Below, piece by piece: positions 25,850 through 36,413 of a stretch of 64,000 nucleotides of DNA (its first letter is position 1; every line of letters starts with the position of its first letter). Source of the stretch: Lysobacter stagni (GTDB lineage: Bacteria; Pseudomonadota; Gammaproteobacteria; Xanthomonadales; Xanthomonadaceae); assembly GCF_030053425.1 (NCBI RefSeq), contig NZ_JASGBI010000001.1:1372001-1436000 (forward strand), read 5' to 3'. The notes under the pieces are model-generated. The model was not told where the DNA came from, did no database searches, and was given only the letters and a program-made list of their open reading frames with translations. The position numbers were made by a program, and so were the translations under genes.

Positions 25850-26818
25850 ATGCGCTCCAAGCGCCTCACGTACGCGGCCACCCTCGTGGCGGCCGCGTTG
25901 TTGTTGGGACTGGGGCTGTTGTGGCGCAACCCGTACGCACTCATCAGCGGCGATTTCACGCGCCAGCGGCTGATGGCGGGGTTGTCGAAGGCGTCCGTCG
26001 GCGTCGGTGAGGACCGCTGGGTCTATGCCTACAGTGATGACGCGCCGGACGACGCGCCCACCGTCGTGATGCTGCACGGGTTCACCGGCAGCAAGGAAAA
26101 CTGGTATCCGGTCGCGCAACGGCTGCATGGACGGTATCGCGTGATCGTTCCCGACCTGCCCGGCTGGGGCGAGAGTGATCGCCGGGCGGGCGCCGACTAC
26201 GGTTTCGTCGCGCAGGGCGAGCGGGTGATGCGTTTCCTCCACGCGGTGTCAGGCAATCGGCCCGTGGTGCTGCTGGGTCATTCGATGGGCGGTGGCATCG
26301 CCGCAGTGGCTGCTGCCGGCCATCCGTCCAGCGTCTCGCACCTGGGCCTGATCGACGCGGCCGGCGTGCGCTTCAACGACAACCGCTTCGGCGAAGAGGT
26401 GCTGGCCGGGCGCAATCCCTTCGGCGTGAGCAACCGCCCGACACTGCAGCGCTACCTGGATACGGTGTTCTTCGACCCGAAGGCCCAGCCGTGGATCCCG
26501 TGGCCCGCAGATGACATCTACATCGCGCGTCGCCGTGAGGACGCCGCCTTCGAACAGCAGGTGCTGGACCGTATCGGTCGCGGCGACGAACGGTTCATCC
26601 CGGGTGAGGTGGCGCGCACGATTCGCCAGCCCACGCTGTTGCTATGGTGCCGGCAGGATGCGGTGATCGACGCCAGCGCGCTGGACCTGTACGCACAACG
26701 CATTCCGCAGGCGCGGCGCGTGCTGCTGGACGGTTGCGGCCACATGTCGATTATTGAGAAACCCGATGCGGTCGCGCAGGCCGTGGTCGACCTGATCGAG
26801 AAAGGAACCCGACGATGA
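25850..26818 (+). CDS. Membrane-anchored alpha/beta hydrolase
   Basis: 322 residues. An N-terminal hydrophobic segment (about 7-25) acts as anchor or signal. Nucleophile Ser145 lies in 'LLGHSMGGG', the oxyanion region in 'MLHGFTGSKENWYPV', the Asp in 'WCRQDAVID' and the His in 'DGCGHMSIIEKP', so the triad is complete. Lipase/esterase-like; the substrate is unknown. It starts 6 bases after the M1 aminopeptidase and overlaps the next lipoprotein gene by 4 bases, so they likely form an operon. Confidence 0.88.
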   Translation: MRSKRLTYAATLVAAALLLGLGLLWRNPYALISGDFTRQRLMAGLSKASVGVGEDRWVYAYSDDAPDDAPTVVMLHGFTGSKENWYPVAQRLHGRYRVIVPDLPGWGESDRRAGADYGFVAQGERVMRFLHAVSGNRPVVLLGHSMGGGIAAVAAAGHPSSVSHLGLIDAAGVRFNDNRFGEEVLAGRNPFGVSNRPTLQRYLDTVFFDPKAQPWIPWPADDIYIARRREDAAFEQQVLDRIGRGDERFIPGEVARTIRQPTLLLWCRQDAVIDASALDLYAQRIPQARRVLLDGCGHMSIIEKPDAVAQAVVDLIEKGTRR

Positions 26819-27540
26819 AGCACTCCGCACTCACGTTCGCCACGCTCACTCTGGCCGGTGCGCTGGCCGCCTGCCAGCCCACGCCGGATCCGAAGGCCGA
26901 AGCCGCTGCGCAGGCCGCCGCGCAGGAACAGGCGGCCGGTGCGATGGCGAAGGAATTCGAGGCGGCGTACAGCGCGCAGAACTGGGAGCTGGCCCGCGCG
27001 CATGGCGACGTCCTGATGGCCAAATATCCGTCGAGCGCTGCCGCTGCAGGCATCGAGACGCGCTACAACGAAGTGAAGGACAAGGCCACGCAGGCGCGCG
27101 AAGCGCGCCGCCTCGCCGCGCTGTGGACCTATCAGTCGCAGCCGGTGGAGAAGGGCGATCAGATCTCGGCGTCGCTCTACGCCAAGGACTACGTGGATAC
27201 CGACGGTAGCGGCGCGCGTCCGGTGCAGCTGATCTTCCGCGACCGGCCCGACTGGGGTCGCAGCAGCTATCTCGTGCTGGAGAAGGGCGACTTCGACTGC
27301 TATGGCGGTTGCAAGGTGAAGCTGAAGGTCGACGACGCCGAGCCGAAGCGTGTCGACGCCAGTCGCCCGAAGACCGATGAGGCCATCGCGATGTTCATCG
27401 AGGACGAGATGATGCTGTGGAAGACGGTGAAGGGTGCGAAGGTCATCGCCATCGAATTCCCCGTGAAGGCGGGCGGCACGCGCACGGCGGTGTTCGAAGT
27501 CGGCGGACTTGATCCGTCGAAGATGCCGGAGTGGAATTGA
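26815..27540 (+). CDS. Hypothetical lipoprotein
   Basis: 241 residues with a lipobox ending at Cys20 ('GALAACQPT'). An Ala/Gln-rich helical stretch (about 25-60) resembles a short repeat-type helix bundle, then a beta-rich C-terminal domain with a Cys pair ('FDCYGGCKVK') that may form a disulfide. No family recognised. Translationally coupled to the hydrolase upstream (4-base overlap) and overlapped by the GH25 gene downstream (10 bases). Confidence 0.75.
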   Translation: MKHSALTFATLTLAGALAACQPTPDPKAEAAAQAAAQEQAAGAMAKEFEAAYSAQNWELARAHGDVLMAKYPSSAAAAGIETRYNEVKDKATQAREARRLAALWTYQSQPVEKGDQISASLYAKDYVDTDGSGARPVQLIFRDRPDWGRSSYLVLEKGDFDCYGGCKVKLKVDDAEPKRVDASRPKTDEAIAMFIEDEMMLWKTVKGAKVIAIEFPVKAGGTRTAVFEVGGLDPSKMPEWN

Positions 27541-28283
27541 GGCGGCACCGCGCGCGAATCCTCCTTGGCGCGCTGGGTACGTCGGCGCTGATCATCGCGT
27601 CGGTGTGGCTGTGGTTCCGTACCTGGGAGCCGGACCGCGCGCGTTTTCCGTTGCGCGGCATCGATGTTTCGCACCACCAGGGCGCGATCGACTGGGGCGC
27701 GGTGGCTGACGATGACATCGCGTTCGTCTACCTGAAGGCGAGCGAAGGCGGCGACCACCACGATCGCCGCTTCCTCCAGAACTGGGCCGCCGCACGCAAT
27801 GCGGGCCTTGCGACGGGTGCGTACCACTTCTTCACGTTCTGCCGGCCCGGCGCCGAGCAGGCAGACAATTTCATTGCGCGCGTTCCGGTGACGGACGACG
27901 CGCTGCCACCAGCGGTCGACCTGGAGTTTGGCGGCAACTGCGGCCGCGCGCCGACCGCGAAGCAGATGCGCAGCGAGCTGGATGCCTACCTCGCGCGGGT
28001 CGAGGCCGCGTATCGCAAGCCGGCAGTGCTGTATGTGACGCCGGAATTCCTGCAGGCGTACCGCGATGCGTTGCCGACGCGCGCGCTGTGGCGTCGCGCC
28101 ATCGTGCGAACGCCCGATGCGAGCGCGCCGTGGACCGTGTGGCAGTACCACAACCGCGGGCGTGTGCAGGGCATCACTGGTCCGGTGGACCTCAACGTCT
28201 TCGTGGCCGACGAGAACGCCTTCGCGCGCTTCAAGCAGCAAACTGCCGTGCCGCTGGCGACCACGCGGGGTGGTGAAGGATGA
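27531..28283 (+). CDS. Membrane-anchored GH25 family lysozyme
   Basis: 250 residues from the GTG at 27531, inside the preceding gene's end (a TTG at 27537 is an alternative). One membrane segment (about 10-28), then the GH25 barrel: 'GIDVSHHQGAIDW' with the first catalytic Asp, 'VYLKASEGG', 'YHFFTFCRPG' and the Asp-x-Glu pair in 'AVDLEFGG', and 'WQYHNRGRVQGI'. The fold cleaves peptidoglycan N-acetylmuramyl bonds. Topology places the enzyme in the periplasm. Overlaps the next small gene by 4 bases. Confidence 0.9.
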   Translation: MELRRHRARILLGALGTSALIIASVWLWFRTWEPDRARFPLRGIDVSHHQGAIDWGAVADDDIAFVYLKASEGGDHHDRRFLQNWAAARNAGLATGAYHFFTFCRPGAEQADNFIARVPVTDDALPPAVDLEFGGNCGRAPTAKQMRSELDAYLARVEAAYRKPAVLYVTPEFLQAYRDALPTRALWRRAIVRTPDASAPWTVWQYHNRGRVQGITGPVDLNVFVADENAFARFKQQTAVPLATTRGGEG

Positions 28284-28522
28284 ACACCGCCTACGTCATC
28301 GTCGTGGTCAGCACGGTGCTGGTAGTGGGGCTGCACGTGGGCCTGTACTGGAAGATCCGCGGCTGGATGGATCGCGACCTCGCGTTGCGGCTGGCCGGTG
28401 AGGATGAAGCCCGGCGTACGTACATGCTGGCGCGCCTCGCGCAGGCGCGTCGCGACGGCGTGCGTCGTCGCGATCTTCCAGCGTGGCTGGAGCGCGTCGC
28501 CGGCGAGTACCGCCCCGGCTGA
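28280..28522 (+). CDS. Small single-pass membrane protein
   Basis: 80 residues. One N-terminal membrane segment (about 4-23) and a basic Arg-rich cytoplasmic tail. No family recognised. Its ATG lies 4 bases inside the GH25 gene, so the last member of the aminopeptidase-hydrolase-lipoprotein-lysozyme run is probably this gene. The start overlap supports that it is real. Confidence 0.6.
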   Translation: MNTAYVIVVVSTVLVVGLHVGLYWKIRGWMDRDLALRLAGEDEARRTYMLARLAQARRDGVRRRDLPAWLERVAGEYRPG

Positions 28523-28685
28523 GGTGAACTCCGGCCTGCACGCGCGCCTTACGCGCCGGGCCGTAAGCTCCGTGTCGATGGCGGCGTTCGACCGTGCATC
28601 GGGCGGCGCAGCGCAGGAAGCGGCGTCGGTTCCCTTAAGGCGCGGCCGCGAACGGAGCGTGAGCCGGCGCGAGGTGGAGGACGCC

Positions 28686-29153
28686 ATGCTCTCCCCGAAA
28701 CTGCACAACCTGCTCGACACGGGGCAGGCGCCCTACACGACACTCACGCACCCGCGCACTGTCACCGCGCACGAGACCGCATCGGCGGTACGCGTGGAGG
28801 CCAACCATTTCGCCAAGACCGTGATGATCAAGGCCGACGGACGACTGGCGATGGTGGTGATGCCCGCGGCGTATCGCGCGGACCTGTACCGGCTCTCGCT
28901 CGCACTCGGCGGGGTGCCGGTGGAGCTGGCGGAGGAGCCGGAATTCCGCGATGCCTTCCCGGATTGCGAACCCGGCGCGATGCCGCCGTTCGGGCACCTA
29001 TACGGAATGCCGGTGTACATCGATTCGCGCCTGGCGCACCAGGACGAGATCGCGTTCAACGCCGGCAATCACACCGAAGTGGTGCGCATGCCCTACGCGG
29101 AGTTCGAACGCCTGGCCGCGCCGGAGATGCTGTGGCTTGCACACATGATGTAG
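28686..29153 (+). CDS. YbaK/ProX-type aminoacyl-tRNA deacylase
   Basis: 155 residues from the ATG at 28686, with ribosome site GGAGG at 28676-28680. An upstream open extension to 28398 is not homologous. The YbaK fold is recognised by 'HPRTVTAHETASAVRV', the conserved lysine in 'FAKTVMIKADGRLAMVVMP' and 'PFGHLYGMPVYIDSRL'. Such proteins hydrolyse mischarged aminoacyl-tRNA (for example Cys-tRNAPro or Ala-tRNAPro). The exact specificity is not evident. It converges on the PfkB gene with a terminator between. Confidence 0.85.
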   Translation: MLSPKLHNLLDTGQAPYTTLTHPRTVTAHETASAVRVEANHFAKTVMIKADGRLAMVVMPAAYRADLYRLSLALGGVPVELAEEPEFRDAFPDCEPGAMPPFGHLYGMPVYIDSRLAHQDEIAFNAGNHTEVVRMPYAEFERLAAPEMLWLAHMM

Positions 29154-29161
29154 CGGCCCGG

Positions 29162-29195
29162 AAAAAACGAAACCCCGCGCGATGCGGGGTTTCGT
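29162..29195 (-). terminator. Rho-independent terminator of the PfkB kinase gene
   Basis: A 12-bp perfect stem ACGAAACCCCGC (29167-29178) / GCGGGGTTTCGT (29184-29195) is flanked by AAAAAA at 29162-29167, which becomes a U-run for minus-strand transcripts. It serves the kinase gene and may also halt the YbaK transcript from the other side. Confidence 0.85.
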
Positions 29196-29217
29196 GACGT
29201 GCATGCGACGCGCTGAA

Positions 29218-30150
29218 TTACAGTGCGTAACCGAACTGTTGCTTGAACTGTTCGCTGAACTCGTCGATGTCGAAGCGCTGGTTCTGCGTGCCGGGATGTT
29301 CGACCTTCAGCGCACCCATCAGGTTGCCCATGCGGCCGATGGTCATCCAGTCGTAGCCCTTCTCGATGCCGTAGATCAGGCCGGCGCGGAACGCGTCGCC
29401 GCAGCCGGTCGGGTCGGTCACGCGGCGCTCGTGCGCCGGCGGGATGTGGAAGGTCTTCTCGGCGGTGTGGATTTCGGAGCCGTGCGGACCACGCGTGGTG
29501 ATGTAGGCCTTCACGCGCTTGACGATGTCGTTCTCGCTCCAGCCCGTGCGTTCCTGCAGCAGGTTGGATTCGTAATCGTTGACGGTGACGTAGTCGGCCA
29601 GTTCGATGAAGTGGCGCAGTTCCTCGCCATTGAACAGCGGCATCGCCTGGCCCGGATCGAAGATGAAGGGGATGCTGGCATCGGCGAATTCCGCCGCGTT
29701 CTGCAGCATGCCTTCGCGGCCGTCCGGACTGACGATGCCGAACGTCACGCCCTTCACGTCCTTCACGTGGTTCTCGTAGCTGCGCATCATCGCGCCGGGG
29801 TGGAACGCGGTGATCTGGTTGTTGTCGTGATCGGTGGTGATGAACGCCTGCGGCGTGAACAGCTCCGGGATGATCTTGACGTGATCCAGCCGGATGCCCT
29901 GCTGCTCGAAATGTTCGCGATACGGACCGAAGTCCTGGCCGGCGGTGGCCATCGGGATCGGATCGCCGCCCAGCAGCTTCAGGTTGTAGGCGATGTTGCC
30001 GGCGCAGCCGCCGAACTCGCGGCGCATCCGCGGCACCAGGAACGACACGTTCAGAATGTGAACCTTGTCCGGCAGGATGTGGTTCTTGAACTGGTCCGGG
30101 AACACCATGATGGTGTCGTAGGCCATGGAGCCGCAGATCAGTGCAGACAT
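29218..30150 (-). CDS. PfkB-family carbohydrate/adenosine kinase
   Basis: 310 residues. PfkB signature 2 'DPTGCGDAFRAGL' with catalytic Asp252, and signature 1 region 'GGCAGNIAYNLKLLGG' (47-62). The motif order and N-terminus 'SALICGSMAYDTIMVFPDQF' resemble bacterial adenosine kinases, which phosphorylate adenosine to AMP; another nucleoside or sugar is possible. Cytoplasmic. Monocistronic by its surroundings (own terminator, divergent from mreB). Confidence 0.88.
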   Translation of the reverse strand: MSALICGSMAYDTIMVFPDQFKNHILPDKVHILNVSFLVPRMRREFGGCAGNIAYNLKLLGGDPIPMATAGQDFGPYREHFEQQGIRLDHVKIIPELFTPQAFITTDHDNNQITAFHPGAMMRSYENHVKDVKGVTFGIVSPDGREGMLQNAAEFADASIPFIFDPGQAMPLFNGEELRHFIELADYVTVNDYESNLLQERTGWSENDIVKRVKAYITTRGPHGSEIHTAEKTFHIPPAHERRVTDPTGCGDAFRAGLIYGIEKGYDWMTIGRMGNLMGALKVEHPGTQNQRFDIDEFSEQFKQQFGYAL

Positions 30151-30330
30151 CGGAAATCACCTGGGAAAAAGTTCGGCAACCGGGCCAGGAGGCGGTCGCG
30201 GGAGGATTCGGGACGGGCGGCCCGGGGCCGCGCGGGCGCTAGGGTAGCCGCTGGGACGGCAGGCGGCCAGCGGGGAACCGTTCAGGTGACGGGGCGCGGC
30301 ACGAAGTGCCCGGATTTGCAGGTTTTTTCC

Positions 30331-31460
<1,130 letters not shown>

Positions 31461-31619
31461 GGCGCTTGCAGGCGGTATCGGGGACGCGGGGACACGGAAC
31501 AATGGGCAGGGCCGCCAACGGCGGCCTTGCGCGGGATTCGCGTTCCATCCGCCTGCGGCCACGGCGCCCCCGTTCCAGATCCAACCCTCCCGCCACCCTT
31601 TCCGTTTTCCTGGCCCATC

Positions 31620-32663
31620 GTGCCCACCTACGCCGGTCCTCCCAGTTCCGCACGCACCGGTGACGTGGCTGGCACGCTCAAGCTGCTCGCCTATCTGGCG
31701 CTGGCCGTGGTGCTGATCGTGCTCGACCACCGCGGCGGATGGCTGACGCAGTTCCGTCGCCAGACCACGCTGCTGGTGCAGCCGTTGTGGATGGTGGCCG
31801 GCTGGCCGGGTCGTGTGGTCGAACGTGTGCGCGACGATGCCGGCACGCTCAGCCAGCTCAGCGACGAGAACGGTCGCCTGCGCAACGAACTGATGCTCAA
31901 CCAGGCGCGCATGGCGCGCCTGCAGACGCTGGCGGCGGACAACGCGCGCCTGCGCGGCCTGCTCGACGCGGCCGATCGCGGCAAGCTGGAAGTGGTGCTG
32001 GCGCCGATCCTCGACATCGACCTGGACCCGACGCGTCAGCGCCTGGTGCTGGATGCCGGCACGCGCGACCGCGTCACCGTGGGGCAGAACGTCATCGACG
32101 CCGGTGGCCTGCTCGGGCAGATCATCGCGGTGACGCCGATGTACGCCAACGTGCTGCTGCTGACCGATCCCTCGCACGCGGTGCCGGTGGCGGTCGCGCG
32201 CAACGGCGTGCGTCTGGTCGTCTACGGCGAGGGCCGCAGCGATGTGCTGCGCCTGACCAGCGTGCCCTTGTCGAGCGACGTGAAAGTGGGCGACGTGCTG
32301 GTGACCTCGGGTCTGGGCGGCCGTTTCGCGCCGGGGTTTCCGGTCGGCACCATTGCCGCGCTGCGACCCGACGACAGCCGCGCTTTCCTCGTGGGCGAGG
32401 TGAAGCCGGCGGCGCAGCTGGATCGCGGCCGCGAAGTGCTGGTGCTGCTGTCCACGCCGAGCCCGCTGCCCGGCGCGACGGCGTTCAATGCCAGCGAAGG
32501 TGCGCCCGCCACTGCAGCGCCGGCCAATGGGGCTGCAACGCCGTCCGCGCCTGCCGGCAACGCCGCGGGTGCGGCGCCTTCGACGCAACGCATGCCGTCG
32601 GCAGCGTCGCCGGCGCGCACACCGCCGCAGCAGGCACAGCCCAACACGGAGGGACGCCGATGA
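31620..32663 (+). CDS. mreC: Rod shape-determining protein MreC
   Basis: 347 residues from the GTG at 31620 ('VPTYAGPP'), which fits xanthomonad homologues; the frame stays open to 31527 but that part is dissimilar. A membrane segment at about 17-36, a coiled coil at about 70-115 ('LSDENGRLRNELMLNQARM'), then the two beta-barrels of MreC ('DPTRQRLVLDAGTRD', 'VGDVLVTSGLGGRFAPGFPVG'). The C-terminus has a long Ala/Pro-rich tail. It links MreB to PBP2 in the periplasm. Overlaps mreD by 4 bases. Confidence 0.95.
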   Translation: MPTYAGPPSSARTGDVAGTLKLLAYLALAVVLIVLDHRGGWLTQFRRQTTLLVQPLWMVAGWPGRVVERVRDDAGTLSQLSDENGRLRNELMLNQARMARLQTLAADNARLRGLLDAADRGKLEVVLAPILDIDLDPTRQRLVLDAGTRDRVTVGQNVIDAGGLLGQIIAVTPMYANVLLLTDPSHAVPVAVARNGVRLVVYGEGRSDVLRLTSVPLSSDVKVGDVLVTSGLGGRFAPGFPVGTIAALRPDDSRAFLVGEVKPAAQLDRGREVLVLLSTPSPLPGATAFNASEGAPATAAPANGAATPSAPAGNAAGAAPSTQRMPSAASPARTPPQQAQPNTEGRR

Positions 32664-33145
32664 CCCGCGCCCGTCCGCAATGGGTGCTGCCGCTGAGCCT
32701 GGTGGTCGCCCTGTTCCTCGGCCTGCTGCCGCTGCCGCCCGTCCTGCAGCCCCTGCGCCCGTACTGGCTGGCGCTGGTGGTGGCCTACTGGGTCATCGAA
32801 GAGCCCGATAACGTCGGCCTGGGCATGGCCTTCATCATCGGCCTGGTCGGCGACCTGGTGTACGGCGGGCTGTTCGGCGAACAGGCGCTGCGGCTGGTGG
32901 TGATGGCGTACATCCTGCAGCGCTTCCGCGCGCGACTGCGGTTCTTTCCGATGTCGCAACAGGCCGTCGCCATCGGCGGCCTGCTGATCAACGACCGCAT
33001 CGTCACCGCCGCGATCCATCTCGCCATCGGCGAGCCCACGCTGCCAGCGTCGTTCTGGCTGGCGCCGCTGTCCGGCCTGCTGCTGTGGCCACTGGTGTAC
33101 CTGGTGCTCGATTCCCTGCGCCTGGGGCGCTGGAAGGGTCGCTGA
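32660..33145 (+). CDS. mreD: Rod shape-determining protein MreD
   Basis: 161 residues with about five membrane segments. The context (between mreC and mrdA, ATGA overlap with mreC) and the 'PYWLALVVAYWVIEEPDNVGLGMAF' stretch fit MreD. The family is small and weakly conserved, so synteny carries weight. An inner-membrane elongasome component. 3 bases to mrdA. Confidence 0.93.
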   Translation: MTRARPQWVLPLSLVVALFLGLLPLPPVLQPLRPYWLALVVAYWVIEEPDNVGLGMAFIIGLVGDLVYGGLFGEQALRLVVMAYILQRFRARLRFFPMSQQAVAIGGLLINDRIVTAAIHLAIGEPTLPASFWLAPLSGLLLWPLVYLVLDSLRLGRWKGR

Positions 33146-33148
33146 GTC

Positions 33149-35215
33149 ATGGCCCTGGGTCCGCGCCGCCGCGTCATCAAGAACAGTGCCGCCGAAGCCA
33201 ACCAGTTCCGGTTGCGCTCGGCGTTCGCGTTCGTCTGCGTGCTGGTGGCGCTGGCGGGGCTGGGCTTCTGGTACTTCCGCCTGCAGGTGCTGCAGCACGC
33301 CGACTACGCCACGCGCTCGGAAGCCAACCGAATCAAGCTGCGCCCGGTGGTGCCGGGGCGCGGGCTGATCCTGGACCGCAAGGGCCGGGTGCTGGCCGAC
33401 AACGTGCCGGCGTACCGCATCGAAGTGACGCCGTTCGAGGCGGGCAAGTCCGAGACCTGGCTGCCGTCGCTGTCGAAGATCATGGCGCTGACGCCGGAAG
33501 ACATCGCGCGCTTCGAGGACGAGCGCCGCGCGACCCGTGGCTTCAAGCCGATCACGCTGAAGCTGCGCGTGACCGAGGACGAGGCCGCGCGTTTCGCCGT
33601 GGATCGCTGGCGCTATCCGGGCATCGACCTGGTGCCCTACCTCAACCGCCGCTATCCCTACGGCGAACTGCTCTCGCACGTGATCGGCTACGTCGGCCGC
33701 ATCGACGCGGACGACCTGAAATCGCTGGGCGAGGGCGGGGCCGCGCTCACGCACATCGGCAAGACCGGCCTTGAGCGCTATTACGAGGACGCGCTGCGCG
33801 GCAAGGTCGGCTACGAGCAGATCGAGACCAACGTCGATGGCCGGCCGATGCGCCAGGTCGGCCACGTGCCGGCCACGCCCGGCGCGGACCTCAAGCTGAG
33901 CATCGACCTGGACCTGCAGCAGGCGATGGTCACCGCGTTCGGCGACATGGACGGTTCGGCCGTGGCGATGGACCCGCGTACCGGCGAGATCCTCGGCATG
34001 GTGAGCCTGCCGGGCTACGACACCAACCTGTTCGTCAACGGCATCTCCAACGTCGACTACCGTGCGCTGATGGACAACCCCTCGCGCCCGTTGTTCAACC
34101 GCAACGTGCTGGGCGGCGGGCCGCCGGGTTCGACGGTGAAGCCCTTGATCGCCCTGGCCGGCCTGGACAGCGGCCTGCGCAGGCCCGAGGACAAGGTGTT
34201 CTCGACCGGCACCTTCTACATCCCGGGACAGAAACGCGGCTGGCGCGACGCGCACGGCGGCGCCGGCTGGACCGACCTGCGCAAGTCGATCGCCGCCTCG
34301 GTGAACTTCTACTACTACAAGCTCGCCTACGAGATGGGCATCGAGCGCTTCGACCAGTACATGCGCAAGTACGGGTTCGGCGATCGCACCGGCATCGATC
34401 TGTCCGGCGAGAACAAGGGCGTGGTGCCGTCGCCGCAGTGGAAGCGCACGCGCAGCAAGGAACCGTGGTACGCCGGCGAGACCGTCAACGCCGGCATCGG
34501 ACAGGGCTACTGGATCGCCACCGTGCTGCAGCTGGCGCGCGGTACGGCGGCGATCGCCAATGGCGGCAACCTGGTGCGGCCGCACCTGGTGGCCGAGCGC
34601 CGCGACGGCTACAACGCGCCGTGGACGCCGCTGCCGCAGGACCCGCCGCCGCGCATCACCGACAACCCGGACAACCTGCGCGCGGTGCAGGAAGGCATGA
34701 TCCAGACGATCCACGGCGCTGGCGGCACCGGCCGCGCGATGGCGATCGGCGCGCCTTACATGATGGCCGGCAAGACCGGTACCGCGCAGAAGATCAGCCG
34801 CAAGGGCAACGTCAGCTTCGACCCGCATTCGCTGCCGTACAACCTGCGCCACCAGGCGCTGTTCGTCGGTTACGCACCGGCGGAGAACCCGACCATCGCG
34901 GTGGCGATCTCGGTCGAACACGGCGGCTTCGGCGGCAGCACCGCCGCGCCGATCGCGCGCAAGATCTTCGACGCCTGGCTGCTGGGCAAGATGCCCGATC
35001 CCGTTCCCACTGATCCCAAGTACGTGCGTCCGCAAATGCCGCACGCCGAGCCGATCGCGCCGGTCGCGCAGGCCGCCGCGGTGCCTGCGACCACGGCGCC
35101 GGCCGTCGCTGTCCCGGCAGGCGCTGCCACGCCGGTTGCCTCGCCACCGGCGCAGCAGCCGCAGCCACAGCCGCCCGCAACGCCCGAAACTCCAGCGCAG
35201 GAGCCAGTCCGGTGA
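33149..35215 (+). CDS. mrdA: Penicillin-binding protein 2 (elongation transpeptidase)
   Basis: 688 residues. One membrane segment (about 24-43), a pedestal domain ('RGLILDRKGRVLADNVPAY'), and the transpeptidase domain with nucleophile Ser328 in the SxxK motif 'GSTVKP' (Ser328-Lys331), SxN in 'AASVNFYYY' and KTG at 542-544 ('AGKTGTAQ'). It cross-links lateral-wall peptidoglycan and is the target of mecillinam-type beta-lactams. The C-terminus carries about 70 residues of Pro/Ala/Gln tail not needed for the fold. It ends with a 4-base overlap onto rodA. Confidence 0.97.
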   Translation: MALGPRRRVIKNSAAEANQFRLRSAFAFVCVLVALAGLGFWYFRLQVLQHADYATRSEANRIKLRPVVPGRGLILDRKGRVLADNVPAYRIEVTPFEAGKSETWLPSLSKIMALTPEDIARFEDERRATRGFKPITLKLRVTEDEAARFAVDRWRYPGIDLVPYLNRRYPYGELLSHVIGYVGRIDADDLKSLGEGGAALTHIGKTGLERYYEDALRGKVGYEQIETNVDGRPMRQVGHVPATPGADLKLSIDLDLQQAMVTAFGDMDGSAVAMDPRTGEILGMVSLPGYDTNLFVNGISNVDYRALMDNPSRPLFNRNVLGGGPPGSTVKPLIALAGLDSGLRRPEDKVFSTGTFYIPGQKRGWRDAHGGAGWTDLRKSIAASVNFYYYKLAYEMGIERFDQYMRKYGFGDRTGIDLSGENKGVVPSPQWKRTRSKEPWYAGETVNAGIGQGYWIATVLQLARGTAAIANGGNLVRPHLVAERRDGYNAPWTPLPQDPPPRITDNPDNLRAVQEGMIQTIHGAGGTGRAMAIGAPYMMAGKTGTAQKISRKGNVSFDPHSLPYNLRHQALFVGYAPAENPTIAVAISVEHGGFGGSTAAPIARKIFDAWLLGKMPDPVPTDPKYVRPQMPHAEPIAPVAQAAAVPATTAPAVAVPAGAATPVASPPAQQPQPQPPATPETPAQEPVR

Positions 35216-36324
35216 GGATGATCCTGCGCTGGTTGTTCGACCTGCTCGTGCGCTTCGTGCGCACGCTGGATCTGCCGCTCGTTGGGGCGCTGCTGGCCCT
35301 GATGGCCATCGGCCTGGCGGTGCTGTACAGCGCCGCCGACCACTCGATGGGACTGGTCGTGCGCCAGGGCGCGTTCTTCGCGGCGGGCCTGGGCGTGATG
35401 TGGGCGCTCTCGCGCATCCCGCCCAACCAGCTGCGCAACTGGACACCCATCGTGTTCGCCGGTTCGTTGATCCCGCTGATGCTGGTGCTGCTGATCGGTA
35501 CGGGCAAACACGGTCGCCACTGGATCAACCTGGGCGTGGTGTTCGTGCAGCCTGCGGAGCTGCTCAAGCTGAGCCTGCCGATGATGGTGGCGTGGTACCT
35601 GGACCGGCAGGCGTTGCCGCCGCGGTTCCGCACCGTCGTGGTGGCGGCGGTGCTGATCGCCGTGCCGACCGGCCTGATCCTGCTGCAGCCCGATTTCGGT
35701 ACCGCGATGCTGGTGGCGATGAGCGGCGCGTTCGCGCTGTACCTGGCGGGGCTGCCGTGGTGGTGGTTCGGCATGGCGTTCGGCGCCGTCACCGCCATCG
35801 CGCCGGTGGCGTGGTTCTGGCTGCTGAAGCCGTACCAGAAGGACCGCATCCTGACCTTCCTCAATCCCGAGTCCGATCCGCTCGGCACGGGCTGGAACAT
35901 CATCCAGTCCAAGATCGCCATCGGCGCCGGTGGCCTCACGGGCAAGGGTTGGGGGCAGGGCTCGCAGTCGCATCTGAACTACCTGCCCGAGCACACCACC
36001 GACTTCATCTTCGCCGTGCTGAGCGAGGAATTCGGCTGGATCGGCGTGGGCACGGTGCTGGCGCTGTACCTGTTCGTGATCGGCCGCTGCCTGTGGATCG
36101 CCGCGGAAGCCCGCGACGGCTACTCGCGCCTGATCGCCGGCGCGCTTGGCCTGGCGTTCTGCGTGTACGTCATCGTGAACGGCGGGATGATCTCCGGCCT
36201 GCTTCCGGTGGTGGGCGTGCCGATGCCGCTGCTGAGCTACGGCGGTACCTCGGCGGTGTCGTTGCTGGCCGGCCTGGGCGTGGTGATGGCTGTACGTGCG
36301 CACCGCCCCATCTATGCGCGCTGA
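35212..36324 (+). CDS. rodA: SEDS peptidoglycan glycosyltransferase RodA
   Basis: 370 residues, GTG start at 35212 in the PBP2 stop; ATG at 35218 would remove two residues. Ten predicted membrane segments. SEDS signatures 'WINLGVVFVQPAELLKLSLP', 'LQPDFGTAMLV' (Asp in the catalytic loop region) and 'GVPMPLLSYGGTSAV' are all present. Polymerises glycan strands with PBP2. Translationally coupled to mrdA. mltB begins about 100 bases later. Confidence 0.97.
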   Translation: MRMILRWLFDLLVRFVRTLDLPLVGALLALMAIGLAVLYSAADHSMGLVVRQGAFFAAGLGVMWALSRIPPNQLRNWTPIVFAGSLIPLMLVLLIGTGKHGRHWINLGVVFVQPAELLKLSLPMMVAWYLDRQALPPRFRTVVVAAVLIAVPTGLILLQPDFGTAMLVAMSGAFALYLAGLPWWWFGMAFGAVTAIAPVAWFWLLKPYQKDRILTFLNPESDPLGTGWNIIQSKIAIGAGGLTGKGWGQGSQSHLNYLPEHTTDFIFAVLSEEFGWIGVGTVLALYLFVIGRCLWIAAEARDGYSRLIAGALGLAFCVYVIVNGGMISGLLPVVGVPMPLLSYGGTSAVSLLAGLGVVMAVRAHRPIYAR

Positions 36325-36413
36325 GGCGCGTTCAGGCGGCGGTCCGCGGGACGAAGCTGACTCGCGTCCGATCGCCGCATGAACACGCGGTTTTGGCCTC
36401 TGATGACGCGTGC

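Noticed and set aside
32222..35446. A 1074-codon minus-strand open frame
   Set aside because: Antisense to mreC, mreD and mrdA; Arg/Gln/His-rich with no motif.
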